Origin: Wyeomyia smithii
Taxonomy: Eukaryota; Arthropoda; Insecta; Diptera; Culicidae
DNA length: 64,000 nucleotides
Reading direction: 5' to 3'
NCBI RefSeq assembly: GCF_029784165.1
Contig: NC_073696.1
Location: 5,456,001-5,520,000 of the forward strand
A program made the translations under genes and the position numbers. Positions 32,006 through 43,200 of the stretch are shown in pieces. The notes beneath the pieces were generated by a model. The model was not told the DNA's origin. It saw only the letters and a list, made by a program, of their open reading frames with translations, and did not search any database. Within the stretch, counting starts at the first letter, position 1. Every line of letters begins with the position of its first letter.

Positions 32006-32940
32006 TATTTCTTGAACACACCAGTAGTCCCTTCTGAACAAGTGAAATAATCTTGCGTGATATTTTTGCATTCTATCATTACATTCCTTCTCGAGCCACT
32101 CTTTCGGCACAGGACATTAGCAGATTCAATAATAACTGATTTGATAATCAAAGCATGCACCGCTTTTTTGCATACAATATCGTACCGAACGGCCCGACCC
32201 TTGCAATCGATTTTTGATTGCCCTTGGCTCAGCACATATCGCCGCAAGCTCACGCTCGAGAAATGTCGCTTTGCACCACGAAGCAATTATGCAAAGCATG
32301 GAATCCCAGCATGAGTCATAATAGTTTTGCCCGCCAGAAGAAATAACTAAACGGAGAGAGCGAAAAATATATGTTATGCATCCCACCATGATGACGAAAG
32401 CATGTCACATTAGCATAACAACACTGCAAGTAAATATGTGTGTACTTACAGCGTATCCACTAGGCAGTTGTTAATCCGAAAAAGCCTCATACAGCGCGTT
32501 CTATTACGGTTTATACTGTCATGTTCGATTCTGCTCCAGTTGACAGCGGGTACACAAACCAACTACTGGCAAAGCCTTTTATTCTTTTTTTTTCTCAAAC
32601 TCGGCTGCATATAATCTAAATCCAATATCAATCGACGTCGTCCACGTAACTATAAATTGCGCATATTAGCAAAAAGGGAAGACCGCGTAAGTAATGCTCA
32701 CGCTATTAGTAGCATCGCGAGAGCATAACATAAAGCAAAGCACAACGCCGTAAACTGCACACACTTTTGCTTTCGATTGATTCACACTAGAGATTTCCGG
32801 CGATGCACAATTTCGCACACCAAAAAGCCATCACATCACATCGTAGCTCTTGTGTTCTCAATAAACAAAAAAAAAAGCAGAAAAATGCCCGCGTCGCAAT
32901 ACTACTGAAACCGTAGTACCGAGGAATCCTATAAACACAC
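32006..32940. other. Unassigned sequence
   Basis: No gene or transposon end is recognised. Composition is less AT-rich than elsewhere and open frames on both strands are short. It may belong with the 5'UTR-like segment to its right. Confidence 0.4.
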
Positions 32941-33480
32941 GCACTAACACATGCATACAGGCCCCAGTGAGCCACGCACTAGTAGGCTGCGGTAGCAGAG
33001 CAGCAGCAGCGCGAGTCTTGAATTGTCCGCAGCGCCGTCGACTACTCCGGTTGAACCCAGGTTAAACGGCGGGGAAGGAGGAACACCACCGATTTGGGCA
33101 TAGGGAAAATGGTTTCCCTTTTTATCGTCCGTCGTTGTTGTTATTACTTTACTGCTACTATTATCTTTACTCGATTTTTTTTTCGGCTTACTGCAAACGA
33201 TTAATTTTAAATGACGCACACATGCACCGCACTCGCGCAAACACTTTGCGAAGTCAGAAGGAGGCAATATAGTACTTTTTAGAACGATAAAAAACGCAAT
33301 AAAATCGAAATGTACGATGAATGATACAATACACACGCTCAGAACCAGGATCTCTTGCACACGGAGGCCGCAGGAAAAAATATCGTAACTGATAATATCT
33401 AGCCCGTGTTTAGCAAAACGCCATATGTATGGGGACGAATCCGCGTTTTTTACTCATAGGTGTGTATATTTATATATTGT
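32941..33480 (-). promoter_or_regulatory. Possible promoter/5'UTR segment of a host gene
   Basis: Read on the minus strand, this resembles insect 5' leaders: GTGTTTGCGCGAGTGCGG, ATCGTTTGCAGTAAGCC, AATAGTAGCAGTAAAG and AACAACAACGACG, with tata-rich sequence just upstream. A frame of 138 codons runs through it. Its peptide is low-complexity (KKKSSKDNSSSK) with no known domain, so I do not call it a gene. The downstream exons would lie at lower coordinates, but none is recognised. The call is weak. Confidence 0.25.
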
Positions 33481-34179
33481 AAAGACAGAGATTATGATCG
33501 AAGTAGGCAACGAGACAAAACGCGTGCTAGCTGCCCGATTGTATGCAATGTACTGATTGTGTTCTTCTTCATGCGCTATCGTCGCCTAGGTGCGGCTGTA
33601 TGTGTGTTCATCCGTCCGCAAATTCAAAGCTAAACAGCTGAGTGTATGGATAAAAAGCAGCATAAGCTGCTGCTATTGCTATTGCTGGTGCTATTCCCTC
33701 GTTCCTCTGAGGCTGTGGTGAAACACACGCGGAAGATAGTTTATCAAAATACGAGTACCCACACACTAGTAGCAGAGCAAGCTGCTACTAGCGTAGCCGC
33801 ATCTGATATGCAAGTTCTCGGAATAACAACAAAAAGACGAAAAAAAAAACAAAAGAGAAAGAGAGTCAAACAGCTTGCTGTGTGTGAGTATGTATCGGCT
33901 TTTCCTGCTGATTGGGACCAAATTCGTTCCTGCAGCCCGATGTTCAACTGCGTGTCGGATTAGGGTGGCTCAACTTATTTCGGCTTGTGCTCAGTTACTG
34001 ATGTGTCGGTATTTGACATATCACGAAGGTTCAATTTTCTAGATGTTCTATAAATGATCCAGATTTTCTCCAGATTTTGTTTTCTCTGTCTAGCAAAAAG
34101 GTCATCACTTTAAATTTTGCAATTTTGTCACTTCAAATGTTGCGTATCTCAAGAATTTTATCCAGAAAATGATCTTTTC

Positions 34180-35665
34180 TCGCCATAATGGCGGACGCAA
34201 TAATGCAAAGTTCGTAATAAATTACCCACCCTTTTGACAACTCTGCTCACGTCAGTTTGAAGTCTTCATATATTATGCATTTAGTTGAAAACTGGAGTTG
34301 TCGACCAGCGACAAACGACTTTTTTTCTCATGCCGTACACACTTAACTGCATAATGTTTTCTCGGTAAAGTAAAATACCGAACTACTTGAAAACATTTTC
34401 GTTTTTCGTTGTTCCGTAACAAAATTACTGAGAAATTGGAAACCGAATCTGTTTACCGGAATACCGTAAATTTGTTTGCCGAAAAATTCCGTAAAACAGC
34501 AAATTTCCGAGTTCAGTAAACTAAAATACCGAATCTCGGAAGCTTGACATCATTTAACTGAGATCTCGTGGAACCAAGAAAGCTCTTACCGAGATTCCGA
34601 AAAATAGAACTGTCAAAATAACGAAAGTTTCACTATCAATTTTGTTCGTGTTTCGGTTTAGATGTAAAAGGAACAGGTTTCGCGGTTGATCATCATTCCG
34701 GAGAAATCTGTAATATTCAGAATAACCTAAAATGTTGAGTAAGTATACAATATTATTTCTCTAATCTTGTTTGTGTTTATTGCAAATATAATACTAGAAG
34801 AAAACAATTAATTCCTTCCTTACACGATTTTGTAGGTTAACGACTCACTTTGCAGGATGGAAGTTGCAGTGATGGATGTTGTTTTATTTCCAGGAAGCAA
34901 CACAACTCTCCTGTTTCTACCAATGCTGTAATAAGTTGAATCATTTGACAAAATAATTAATAAAATTATACGGATAACTAATCGTTTTCATCATTTCCTG
35001 GATTTTTCTGAGAAATCTCAAAATGCGTACTTCAGTAAATTTTACCGAAACTTTCGTAATAATTCGACAGTTGAAATTTCCGAGTCCCGGTAAAATATTA
35101 CCGAGAATTCCGTTAAAGTTTGACAAGTTGTGAATTGTTAATTTTACAGAATCTCGGTATTCTGATGTATTACCGAGATTTTTACCGAGATCTCAGCTGT
35201 TGAAATCTCGGTAATTCATTTTACCGTACTCGGTGATATTATCTAAGTGTGTACATTATACCTAACGTCGAAAGTAGTGCGCTGTATAGCGCATCTGATC
35301 TGCTATTCAGCGCACTATTTCCGACGTTAAGTATAATGTACGGTATGCGAGAAAAATCGAATGTCGCTAGTCAAAAAATTCGACTTTCTACTGGGGCGAC
35401 AATATTTTATCAAAAGAAAAATATATCTGGCAACATTTATGTTGCAAATTTTTCAGAAATCTCAAATCTGACGTAAGCAGATAGGTTCGCAAATTGCTAA
35501 CACGCATTAAAGCGACCGCCATTATGGTGCGTAAAAAGCTGCCAGATATATTTTTCTTTTGATAAAATATATGAAGACTTCAAACTGACGTAAGCAGAGT
35601 TGTCAAAAAGGTGGGTAATGTATTAGTAACTTTGCATTATAGCGTCCGCCATTATGGCGCGTAAA
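34180..35665. mobile_element. Large palindromic element (outer), interrupted
   Basis: The left arm carries CCATAATGGCGGACGC, TTACCCACC, GTCAGTTTGAAGTCTTCA and TTTTCTCATGCCGTAC. It is inverted in the right arm (GTACGGTATGCGAGAAAAA to GCGTCCGCCATTATGG). The right arm has an extra internal duplication of the CCGCCATTATGG region. After removing the inner element, the arms continue into a tight hairpin, CATTATAC..AACGTCG...CGACGTTAAGTATAATG, at 35254-35341. No transposase is seen. Confidence 0.7.
34339..35250. mobile_element. 912-bp TIR element (ACACTTA, 4-bp TSD GTAC), inner
   Basis: The ends ACACTTA and TAAGTGT are flanked by GTAC at 34335-34338 and 35251-35254. The outer hairpin resumes exactly after the second GTAC, which supports a 4-bp target duplication. 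The inside is rich in CTCGGTAA/TTACCGAG words on both strands. There is no coding region. It is probably in the same family as the 278-bp hairpin at 22.9 kb. Confidence 0.75.
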
Positions 35666-35679
35666 AAGCTGTATACCGA

Positions 35680-36177
35680 GAAACAGTGAATGACAATGAA
35701 CTCATGTCCTGGGCTCAAACTCATTGACCACTGCCTACTGTCAGCTGTCAGATAAAGGTGTATGAAAAGTGGTGGTGATATGCTATCTCGTTTACACATA
35801 CGTTGAGATGTTCGCCCTTGAAACATGGCGCGATGCCATTGGGTTGGTTTATATCGAGGTAGATTAACTTATTTGCAATCTGTCTAATGTAATATCAAGA
35901 GTGTAAGAGATACTCAAAGTTACAATAATAATGCGGGGAGGGGCTTCACAGAGTACAGACTAACAAGCAAACGATAAAAAGTGTGTAAAAATCTATTTCA
36001 TCGAAGAAAGTTTATTTTTATCACTCATATTTCTTTGGTTATTACTAAAATAATGCACTATTCTACAATAAATACTTTTTACTCAAAGAGATTGTTTTTG
36101 GAGCCGTAGTGTCTTCGGCGAAGTTGTTTAATTAATCATTCTTCATTTTACAGAAGTTGTAGTTTTGTGTTTATTTT
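35680..36177. other. Unassigned sequence
   Basis: No gene or repeat end was recognised between the palindromic element and the SINE. Confidence 0.45.
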
Positions 36178-36189
36178 AACTAAAAGTTC

Positions 36190-36453
36190 AGAGCGGGGGC
36201 CTAGTGTGGTTGGTAACGTCTCCGCCAACCACGCTCGACGCCTGGGTTCGAATCCCACCGCCGACATAGGTGTCTGGTTGTGGGGTGGAGTGATCCACTC
36301 ACAACCAACCCAACTGGTCTAGATTCAATCCTAGCCGACACCGGGAGATTTTCTGAGGCGAAAAATCTCTGGGATCACGCCTTCCATCGCATGGCATTGG
36401 CCACAACAGTGGCGGAACTAGACCGACGGAAAATAAGCTAAAGTAAAAAAAAA
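36190..36453 (+). mobile_element. tRNA-derived SINE with poly(A) tail
   Basis: The head contains TAGTGTGGTTGGTAACG (A-box-like) and GGGTTCGAATCCC (B box), then a body including GTGGGGTGGAGTGATCCAC, and an A-rich tail. A perfect 12-bp duplication, AACTAAAAGTTC, flanks it at 36178-36189 and 36454-36465. The head differs from that of the SINE at 24.7 kb, so this is a second family. The clean TSD suggests a fairly recent insertion. Confidence 0.92.
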
Positions 36454-36868
36454 AACTAAAAGTTCTAACTAAAAACTAAACTAAAAGTATTCTAACTGAA
36501 ACTAAAGGAAACAAATTTTATTTTTGTCATTTTTGCATATAAAAATCTACTTTATTGAGTAAAGTTGTATCACATCTTATAAGAAACAACTTTGTCGAAA
36601 ATACCGTACTTCTATCTGCAAATTGAAATGAACTATTGTGGTGTGGAGTGTTCTTTAGAATGCCCCTTGAAATCTTTTTTTTTATGTGACTTATTATAGA
36701 GATTTTCTAAAAATTTTCAATGTTCTATAATGTTGTTTACTTGAATAAAACACAAAATTTCACTGAATAAAGTTTATTTTTATCTTTTATCTTTATTTAG
36801 GGAGATGTTTCACTTATGCTTTAATATAGAAAAGGTTTTATTTTCTGCAGATATCTGAAGCTTATTGG

Positions 36869-37599
36869 CAGTGATGGGCACCATTGCGCTAATTCGCTAA
36901 TTAGCGACGCTAAAATTCAGTTAGCGATTTAGCGATTTCGCTAATTTTTGAGCTGGTTAGCGAAACTGTTAGCGTCGCTAAAATTTTGGCTTTCGGAACG
37001 CTAATCGCTAATTCGCTAAATTTTGTAGAGAAGCGACAATAGAAATATTAAGAGAAACTGTGAATTGCTGATGGCGTACGTAAATTGCTTCGAAAGATGA
37101 ACAAACTTTACTGCGAAAGTTACTTTTGTCAGTTTTTTAACCCTAGATTGGAGTTCCAGTTATCGTACAAGCCACAGGAGCATTTTGAAGAACAAGCACA
37201 AGGTCTAGATTGAATTTTCGCCACACCAAGAATTTTGGTAAATGGCAATGCGCTTGAAATTATGACATCTTTGGTTCTACTTTTTCGATTCAGATAATAA
37301 TTGAATTTTTATGAAAACATTCCTAAGAGTATCTATTTTCAATGCAAGCTAAATAACTTTTGTTATTCTTGTAAGTAATTGTTTTCATTTGTTTAACCAA
37401 AACAGATCAAAGTGGTCCAAATCTTACAAAACACGAGCATTAAATATAGCGATATGACTATTTACATATTAAAAAGTTAGCGATTAGCGAAAGTTCCGCT
37501 AATGTGGGTTTAGCGTTTAGCGATTATCGAGCTAAATTTTCCGGTTAGCGACTTAGCGATTAGCGTCGCTAAATTTCCGGTTAGCGGTGCCCACCACTG
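36869..37599. mobile_element. hAT MITE, 731 bp (TIR CAGTGRTGGGCACC)
   Basis: The ends CAGTGATGGGCACC and GGTGCCCACCACTG are inverted with one mismatch. They are flanked by CTTATTGG (36861-36868) and CTTATTAG (37600-37607), an 8-bp duplication with one difference. Both subterminal regions are filled with GCTAATCGCTAA and TTAGCGA words. There is no transposase. Confidence 0.85.
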
Positions 37600-37607
37600 C
37601 TTATTAG

Positions 37608-39096
37608 ATATCTGTTAGTGAATTAGAGCATTGTTTTGATGAAAAATTGTCAACAACCAAAGAAATATGAGATTTTTTCTTCGATGAAATTGTTTGTTTG
37701 ATTATAGCAAACAACATTGTCGAACATTGAACAATTGTAAAAAATCGCTGTTCAATGTTATACTGGAAAATCGATTTTTAGTGAAAATCTCTCGAAAACT
37801 CTACAAAAGTCCATTTCAATAGGCGGATAGAAGTCCAGTATTTTTGGCAAAGTTATTTCTTAAAAAATGTGCTACAACTTTGGAAAAAAATTTGCTAATT
37901 TTAGGTGGAATAATCACAAAATGTTAACCTCTATAAAATGGAGAATAATTAATGGATCGACTTTGCTGAAGGCCCCATCGGCTCCAAAATCATTTTTGTG
38001 GGTCAAAATAATTTCCATCGCGTTTTTGCAGCTTTGGAAACAGTGCGAAGAGGTTAGATTTATACTGTGTAAAAACAAAGAAATTTTAAAATGCATTGTT
38101 AAAAATGTTAAGTATCCTAAAATTATTTTAATTTTGTCAATTTTCCTCATTGTTCATTTTACTTTACCGCTGCATGTTAACTATCAACAGTTCCCAACAC
38201 ATTATGTATTTTTTTATTATAACTTCTTTGTTTTCATGTTTCAGGAAAGCTTAAAAGGTTTACTAACATTATACAAAAGCAACCGCGCAAAAAATATGCA
38301 AATTAAATCAGAGTTTACTCACCACCAATCGTGAACATTCAAGATATATTTGCCAAAAGCGTAGTAAAAAACCTCTGTGAAAATAATAGCAAAATTGATA
38401 CAAAGGAAAATTTTACTTTCTGTAGCAATAGTTTAATCTGAATTAAAAAGATGTTGATGCAAACATGCAGTCAATTTTGAAATTCTAATTCGAAGGTACA
38501 AATAATAAATACAACACTTGTAAATCATCACAACCGCCGTCGTGATACGCCTTCGACTTGTGCTCCGCCCTACGGCCGCTATCACGGCAATATTCCTGAA
38601 AGATTGTGAACATGTGCCTGTTTATAACATCATCTCTTCGGAACCTCTTGCTCAACTCATTTCGAAATCCATCTTCTTTGTTTGGAATTTTATAAATAAA
38701 ATGCGCAGTCGTATCGCGTTGCGATACCCTGCACTGCAGATCGGCGTGGCGCGATGGAACCAAAATGACGCATACTCAAAACTAAACCAAAGTCAGAGGA
38801 TCCCGCATGTACATGTGGTATTAGGAATGCTCGCGCCCTTCTATTTACTCTCGCGCTCTCTTTCACATCCACCCGCGCTCAGGTGGATAAAAATGATAGC
38901 GCGTCGCTTTAGTTTATTCGACCGAGAATAAACACATGCACCCTCCATGTTCTACACGAAAGCTTCCCACAGATGTATGCGTAACTCGAACGGAGCTTTA
39001 AAAATGGCTTGGTTTGCCAGTGATTCTTTTTCCGATAGTTCCATTCAAAGTAAATTATGAATAAAAGGTATCATTGTTCGCGATTCAACTGTTCAA
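37608..39096. other. Unassigned sequence left of Taf10
   Basis: AT-rich DNA to about 38.5 kb is followed by a more GC-rich part (38.5-38.94 kb). The latter has moderately open frames on both strands but no recognisable protein motif. It could contain a small gene or promoter, but I cannot support one. Confidence 0.4.
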
Positions 39097-39102
39097 TTTA
39101 TT
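39097..39102 (-). terminator. Polyadenylation signal of Taf10
   Basis: AATAAA on the minus strand lies about 55 bp past the Taf10 stop codon, in the usual position for 3' end formation. Confidence 0.7.
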
Positions 39103-39155
39103 CATTCCAGATGAATTACAAACTTTCAGATGGTTACCAGTAAAAAGCTAGAACT

Positions 39156-39692
39156 CTAGACAAAGTAATGCGCCTTCCGTACAGTGATACCGTAATCGTT
39201 CAGCGCCGGCTGAAGATCCTCCATGGTCAGCGTATATTTACGGTCCTTCGCCAGTTTTGCATTTTGATTTTTCGACGAACCGTGGCTTGTGTTCGGCGCA
39301 TTGCTGGTTCTGGTCTTGCAGTGCTGCAGGGCATCATTAGCTACGTCCGAGATAAATTTCTGTGCCGCAATCGAGATCAATCGAACGCTGTAACCGAACG
39401 AAAATTAAACACTAAAATGTACCGTTCGTAATCGCTAGTGGAACTCACATTCTTGGATCGGACGCTTCGAAACCAGCTGAATTTAGGTAGTACGACGTAA
39501 CAGCATCTGGAATCTAGAATAAAACAACCAATTGAACGTTGTTTCAGGAATTTTATGCCAGCGCCCTACCGTTGGAGTGTAATCCTCCAGCTGCACAAGA
39601 AAGTCACTCAAAATCTGGCCTTGGGTGCGATCTTCGCTGTTATCGGTCTGCCGTTTTGGTGGTCCACGATGTATTCCGAAGTTATCACCCAT
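39156..39692 (-). CDS. Taf10: TFIID (and SAGA) subunit 10, TAF10; three coding exons
   Basis: TAF10 is a histone-fold subunit of the general transcription factor TFIID and of SAGA-type coactivators in the nucleus. Coding exons on the minus strand are 39692-39570, 39513-39449 and 39387-39156, giving 139 residues, short but normal for insect Taf10 paralogs. The signature segments are ILSDFLVQLEDYTPT (exon 1), IPDAVTSYYLNSAGFEASDP (exon 2), and LISIAAQKFISDVANDALQH and YTLTMEDLQPAL..YGITVRK (exon 3, ending AHYFV). The introns begin GTAGGG and GTGAGT and end TTCTAG and TTACAG, in phases 0 and 2. A further 5'UTR intron is plausible: donor GTAAGCG after 39776, acceptor TTCTTCAG just before the ATG. 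There are no stops or frameshifts, and it looks functional. Whether it is the Taf10 or the Taf10b type of Drosophila cannot be told. Confidence 0.96.
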
Positions 39693-39849
39693 TTTGACTG
39701 AAGAATAATGAGATGACTACTGTTTATAAGTGTTTTTATGCTAGAAAATCAATATTTATTACCTCTTGCGCTTACCTACTGCAAATTTAGCGGAGCGAAA
39801 TGTTTTGTTTACCAATAATGCTGTTCCGCTGAGATTTGACAGATTGCTG

Positions 39850-40280
39850 ACACAGCACTTCACAGTGAAGGCGTTCACAGTGAGGGCAAAGATGCGGAAC
39901 ACAAGAAAACGAAACAACGCAGTGGAAGCCCGAAAAAAAAGTACGATGTATTTTGCAGTGAGAACAGTCAATAGACAATGTTTTTTATTGTAACCATAAA
40001 ACACTTGTGTGAATTCGCCCAACAAAAAACGTACCAAACAAAATCGTGAAATATTTCATTTTGTTGGGTAGCTGGTTTTGTTGGTTTAAATCCGGATTTA
40101 TATATGCTGCGTGATTTTACCCTCCGGAACTCAACCAACAAAAACGAAATATTTCAACAGAAGAAAGCGTAGAATGCAGCGCTAATGGTGGGCAGCACTG
40201 AAACTAAAAATGTGAATTAAACCAACAAAATTGATAAGAGATAAAACTTAACAACTAATTAATAGGCATGATAGAGCAAT
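39850..40280. other. Region between Taf10 and the satellite array
   Basis: It should contain the Taf10 promoter near its left side. Repeated CCAACAAAA/TTTTGTTGG words at 40.01-40.23 kb, in both orientations, look like a decayed MITE. No gene is recognised. Confidence 0.4.
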
Positions 40281-43200
40281 ATAATGAATTGGAAATGTCA
40301 CTAGAATCCTAGAAATGTTGCAAAATATTGAGTTGTTTGGCCCAATGGACATTCCTGGTCACCAGAGTAGATATGGAAAAATCCAAGATTTTTCGATTTT
40401 TTTTCCATATAAGCCTCCTTATCGCATATAGCAAAAGTCTGCCTACTGATAGAGAAATCTAATCGATTGGAGATGTTGACTAGGACTCTAGGCATATTGG
40501 AAAATATTGAGTTGTTCGGCCCAATTGACATTCCTGGTCACCAGGGTAGATATGGGAAAATTCAAGATTTTTCGATTTTTCCCCATATAAGCCTCCCCCT
40601 TATCGCATATAGCAGAAGTCTGCCTACTGATAGGGAAATCTCATCGATTGGAGATGTTGACTAGGACCCTAGGCATATTGGAAAATATTGAGTTGTTCGG
40701 CCCAATTGACATTCCTGGTCACCAGGGTAGATATGGGAAAATTCAAGATTTTTCGATTTTTCCCCATATAAGCCTCCTTATCGCATATAGCAAAAGACTG
40801 CCTACTGATAGACAAATCTAATTGATTGGAGATGTTGACTAGGAACCTAGGCATATTGGAAAATATTGAGTTGTTCGGCCCAATTGACATTCGTGGTCAC
40901 CAGGGTAGATATGGGAAAATTCAAGATTTTTCGATTTTTCCCCATATAAGCCTCCCCCTTATCGCATATTGCAAAAGTCTGCCTACTGATAGGGAAATCT
41001 AATCGATTGGAGATGTTGACTAGGACCCTAGGCATATTGGAAAATATTGAGTTGTTCGGCCCAATTGACATTCCTGGTCACCAGGGTAGATATGGGAAAA
41101 TTCAAGATTTTTCGATTTTTCCCCATATAAGCCTCCCCCTTATCGCATATAGCAGAAGTCTGCCTACTGATAGGGAAATCTTATCGATTGGAGATGTTGA
41201 CTAGGACCCTAGGCATATTGGAAAATATTGAGTTGTTCGGCCCAATTGACATTCGTGGTCACCAGAGTAGATATGGGAAAATTCAAGATTTTTCGATTTT
41301 TCCCCATATAAGCCTCCTTATCGCATATCGCAAAAGTCTGCCTACTGATAGACAAATCTAATTGATTGGAGATGTTGACTAGGAACCTAGGCATATTGGA
41401 AAATATTGAGTTGTTCGGCCCAATTGACATTCGTGGTCACCAGGGTAGATATGGGAAAATTCAAGATTTTTCGATTTTTCCCCATATAAGCCTCCCCCTT
41501 ATCGCATATTGCAAAAGTCTGCCTACTGATAGGGAAATATAATCGATTGGAGATGTTGACTAGGACCCTAGGCATGTTGGAAAATATTGAGTTGTTCGGC
41601 CCAATTGACATTCGTGGTCACTAGGGTAGATATGGGAAAATTCAAGATTTTTCGATTTTTCCCCATATAAGCCTCCCCCTTATCGCATATAGCAAAAGTC
41701 TGCCTACTGATAGAGAAATCTAATCGATTAGAGATGTTGACTAGGACCCTAGGCATATTGGAAAATATTGAGTTGTTCGGCCCAATTGACATTCGTGGTC
41801 ACCAGGGTAGATATGGGAAAATTCAAGATTTTTCGATTTTTCCCCATGTAAGCCTCCCCCTTATCGCATATAGCAAAAGTCTGCCTACTGATAGGGAAAT
41901 CTAATCGATTGGAGATTTTGACTAGAATCCTAGGCATGTTGAAAAATATTGAGTTGTTCGGCCCAATTGACATTCGTGGTCACTAGGGTAGATATGGGAA
42001 AATTCAAGATTTTTCGATTTTTCCCCATATAAGCCTCCCCCTTCTCGCATATAGCAAAAGTCTGCCTACTGATAGGGAAATCTAATCGATTGGAGATGTT
42101 GACTAGGATCCTAGACATGTTGGAAAATATTGAGTTGTTCGGCCCAATTGACATTCGTGGTCACTAGGGTAGATATGGGAAAATTCAAGATTTTTCGATT
42201 TTTTTACTTAAACGCCTCCTTATCGCATATAGCAAAAGTCTGCCTACTGATAGGGAAATCTAATCGATTGGAGATGTTGACTAGGATCCTAGACATGTTG
42301 GAAAATATTGAGTTGTTCGGCCCAATTGACATTCGTGGTCACTAGGGTAGATATGGGAAAATTCAAGATTTTTCGATTTTTTTACTTAAACGCCTCCTTA
42401 TCGCATATAGCAAAAGTCTGCCTACTGATAGGGAAATCTAATCGATTGGAGATTTTGACTAGGATCCTAGGCATGTTGAAAAATATTGAGTTGTTCGGCC
42501 CAATTGACATTCGTGGTCACTAGGGTAGATATGGGAAAATTCAAGATTTTTCGATTTTTTTACTTAAACGCCTCCTTATCGCATATAGCAAAAGTCTGCC
42601 TACTGATAGGGAAATCTAATCGATTGGAGATGTTGACTAGGACCCTAGGCATATTGGAAAATATTGAGTTGTTCGGCCCAATTGACATTCGTGGTCACTA
42701 GGGTAGATATGGGAAAATTCAAGATTTTTCGATTTTTTTACTTAAACGCCTCCTTATCGCATATAGCAAAAGTCTGCCTACTGATAGGGAAATCTAATCG
42801 ATTGGAGATTTTGACTAGGATCCTAGGCATGTTGAAAAATATTGAGTTGTTCGGCCCAATTGACATTCGTGGTCACTAGGGTAGATATGGGAAAATTCAA
42901 GATTATTCGATTTTTCCCCATATAAGCATCCTTATCGCATATAGCAAAAGTCTGCCTACTGATAGACAAATCTAATTGATTGGAGATGTTGACTAGGACC
43001 CTAGGCATATTGGAAAATATTGAGTTGTTCGGCCCAATTGACATTCCTGGTCACCAGAGTAGATATGGGAAAATTCAAGATTTTTCGATTTTTCCCCATA
43101 TAAGCCTCCCCCTTATCGCATTTAGTAAAAGTCTGCCTACTGAAAGGGAAATATAATCGATTGGAGATGTTGACTAGGACCCTAGGCATATTGAAAAATA

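Noticed and set aside
33646..33963. 105-codon plus-strand frame with a leucine-rich, signal-like start
   Set aside because: The Leu run comes from CTG/TTG triplet repeats, and the rest is low-complexity K/R without a known domain. There is no supporting structure.
36190..36270. tRNA gene
   Set aside because: A and B boxes are present, but the body, A-rich tail and 12-bp duplication show it is a SINE. The same applies to 24.88-24.96 kb on the minus strand.
38485..38931. Overlapping open frames left of Taf10
   Set aside because: Neither strand gives a recognisable protein. The openness is explained by locally higher GC content.
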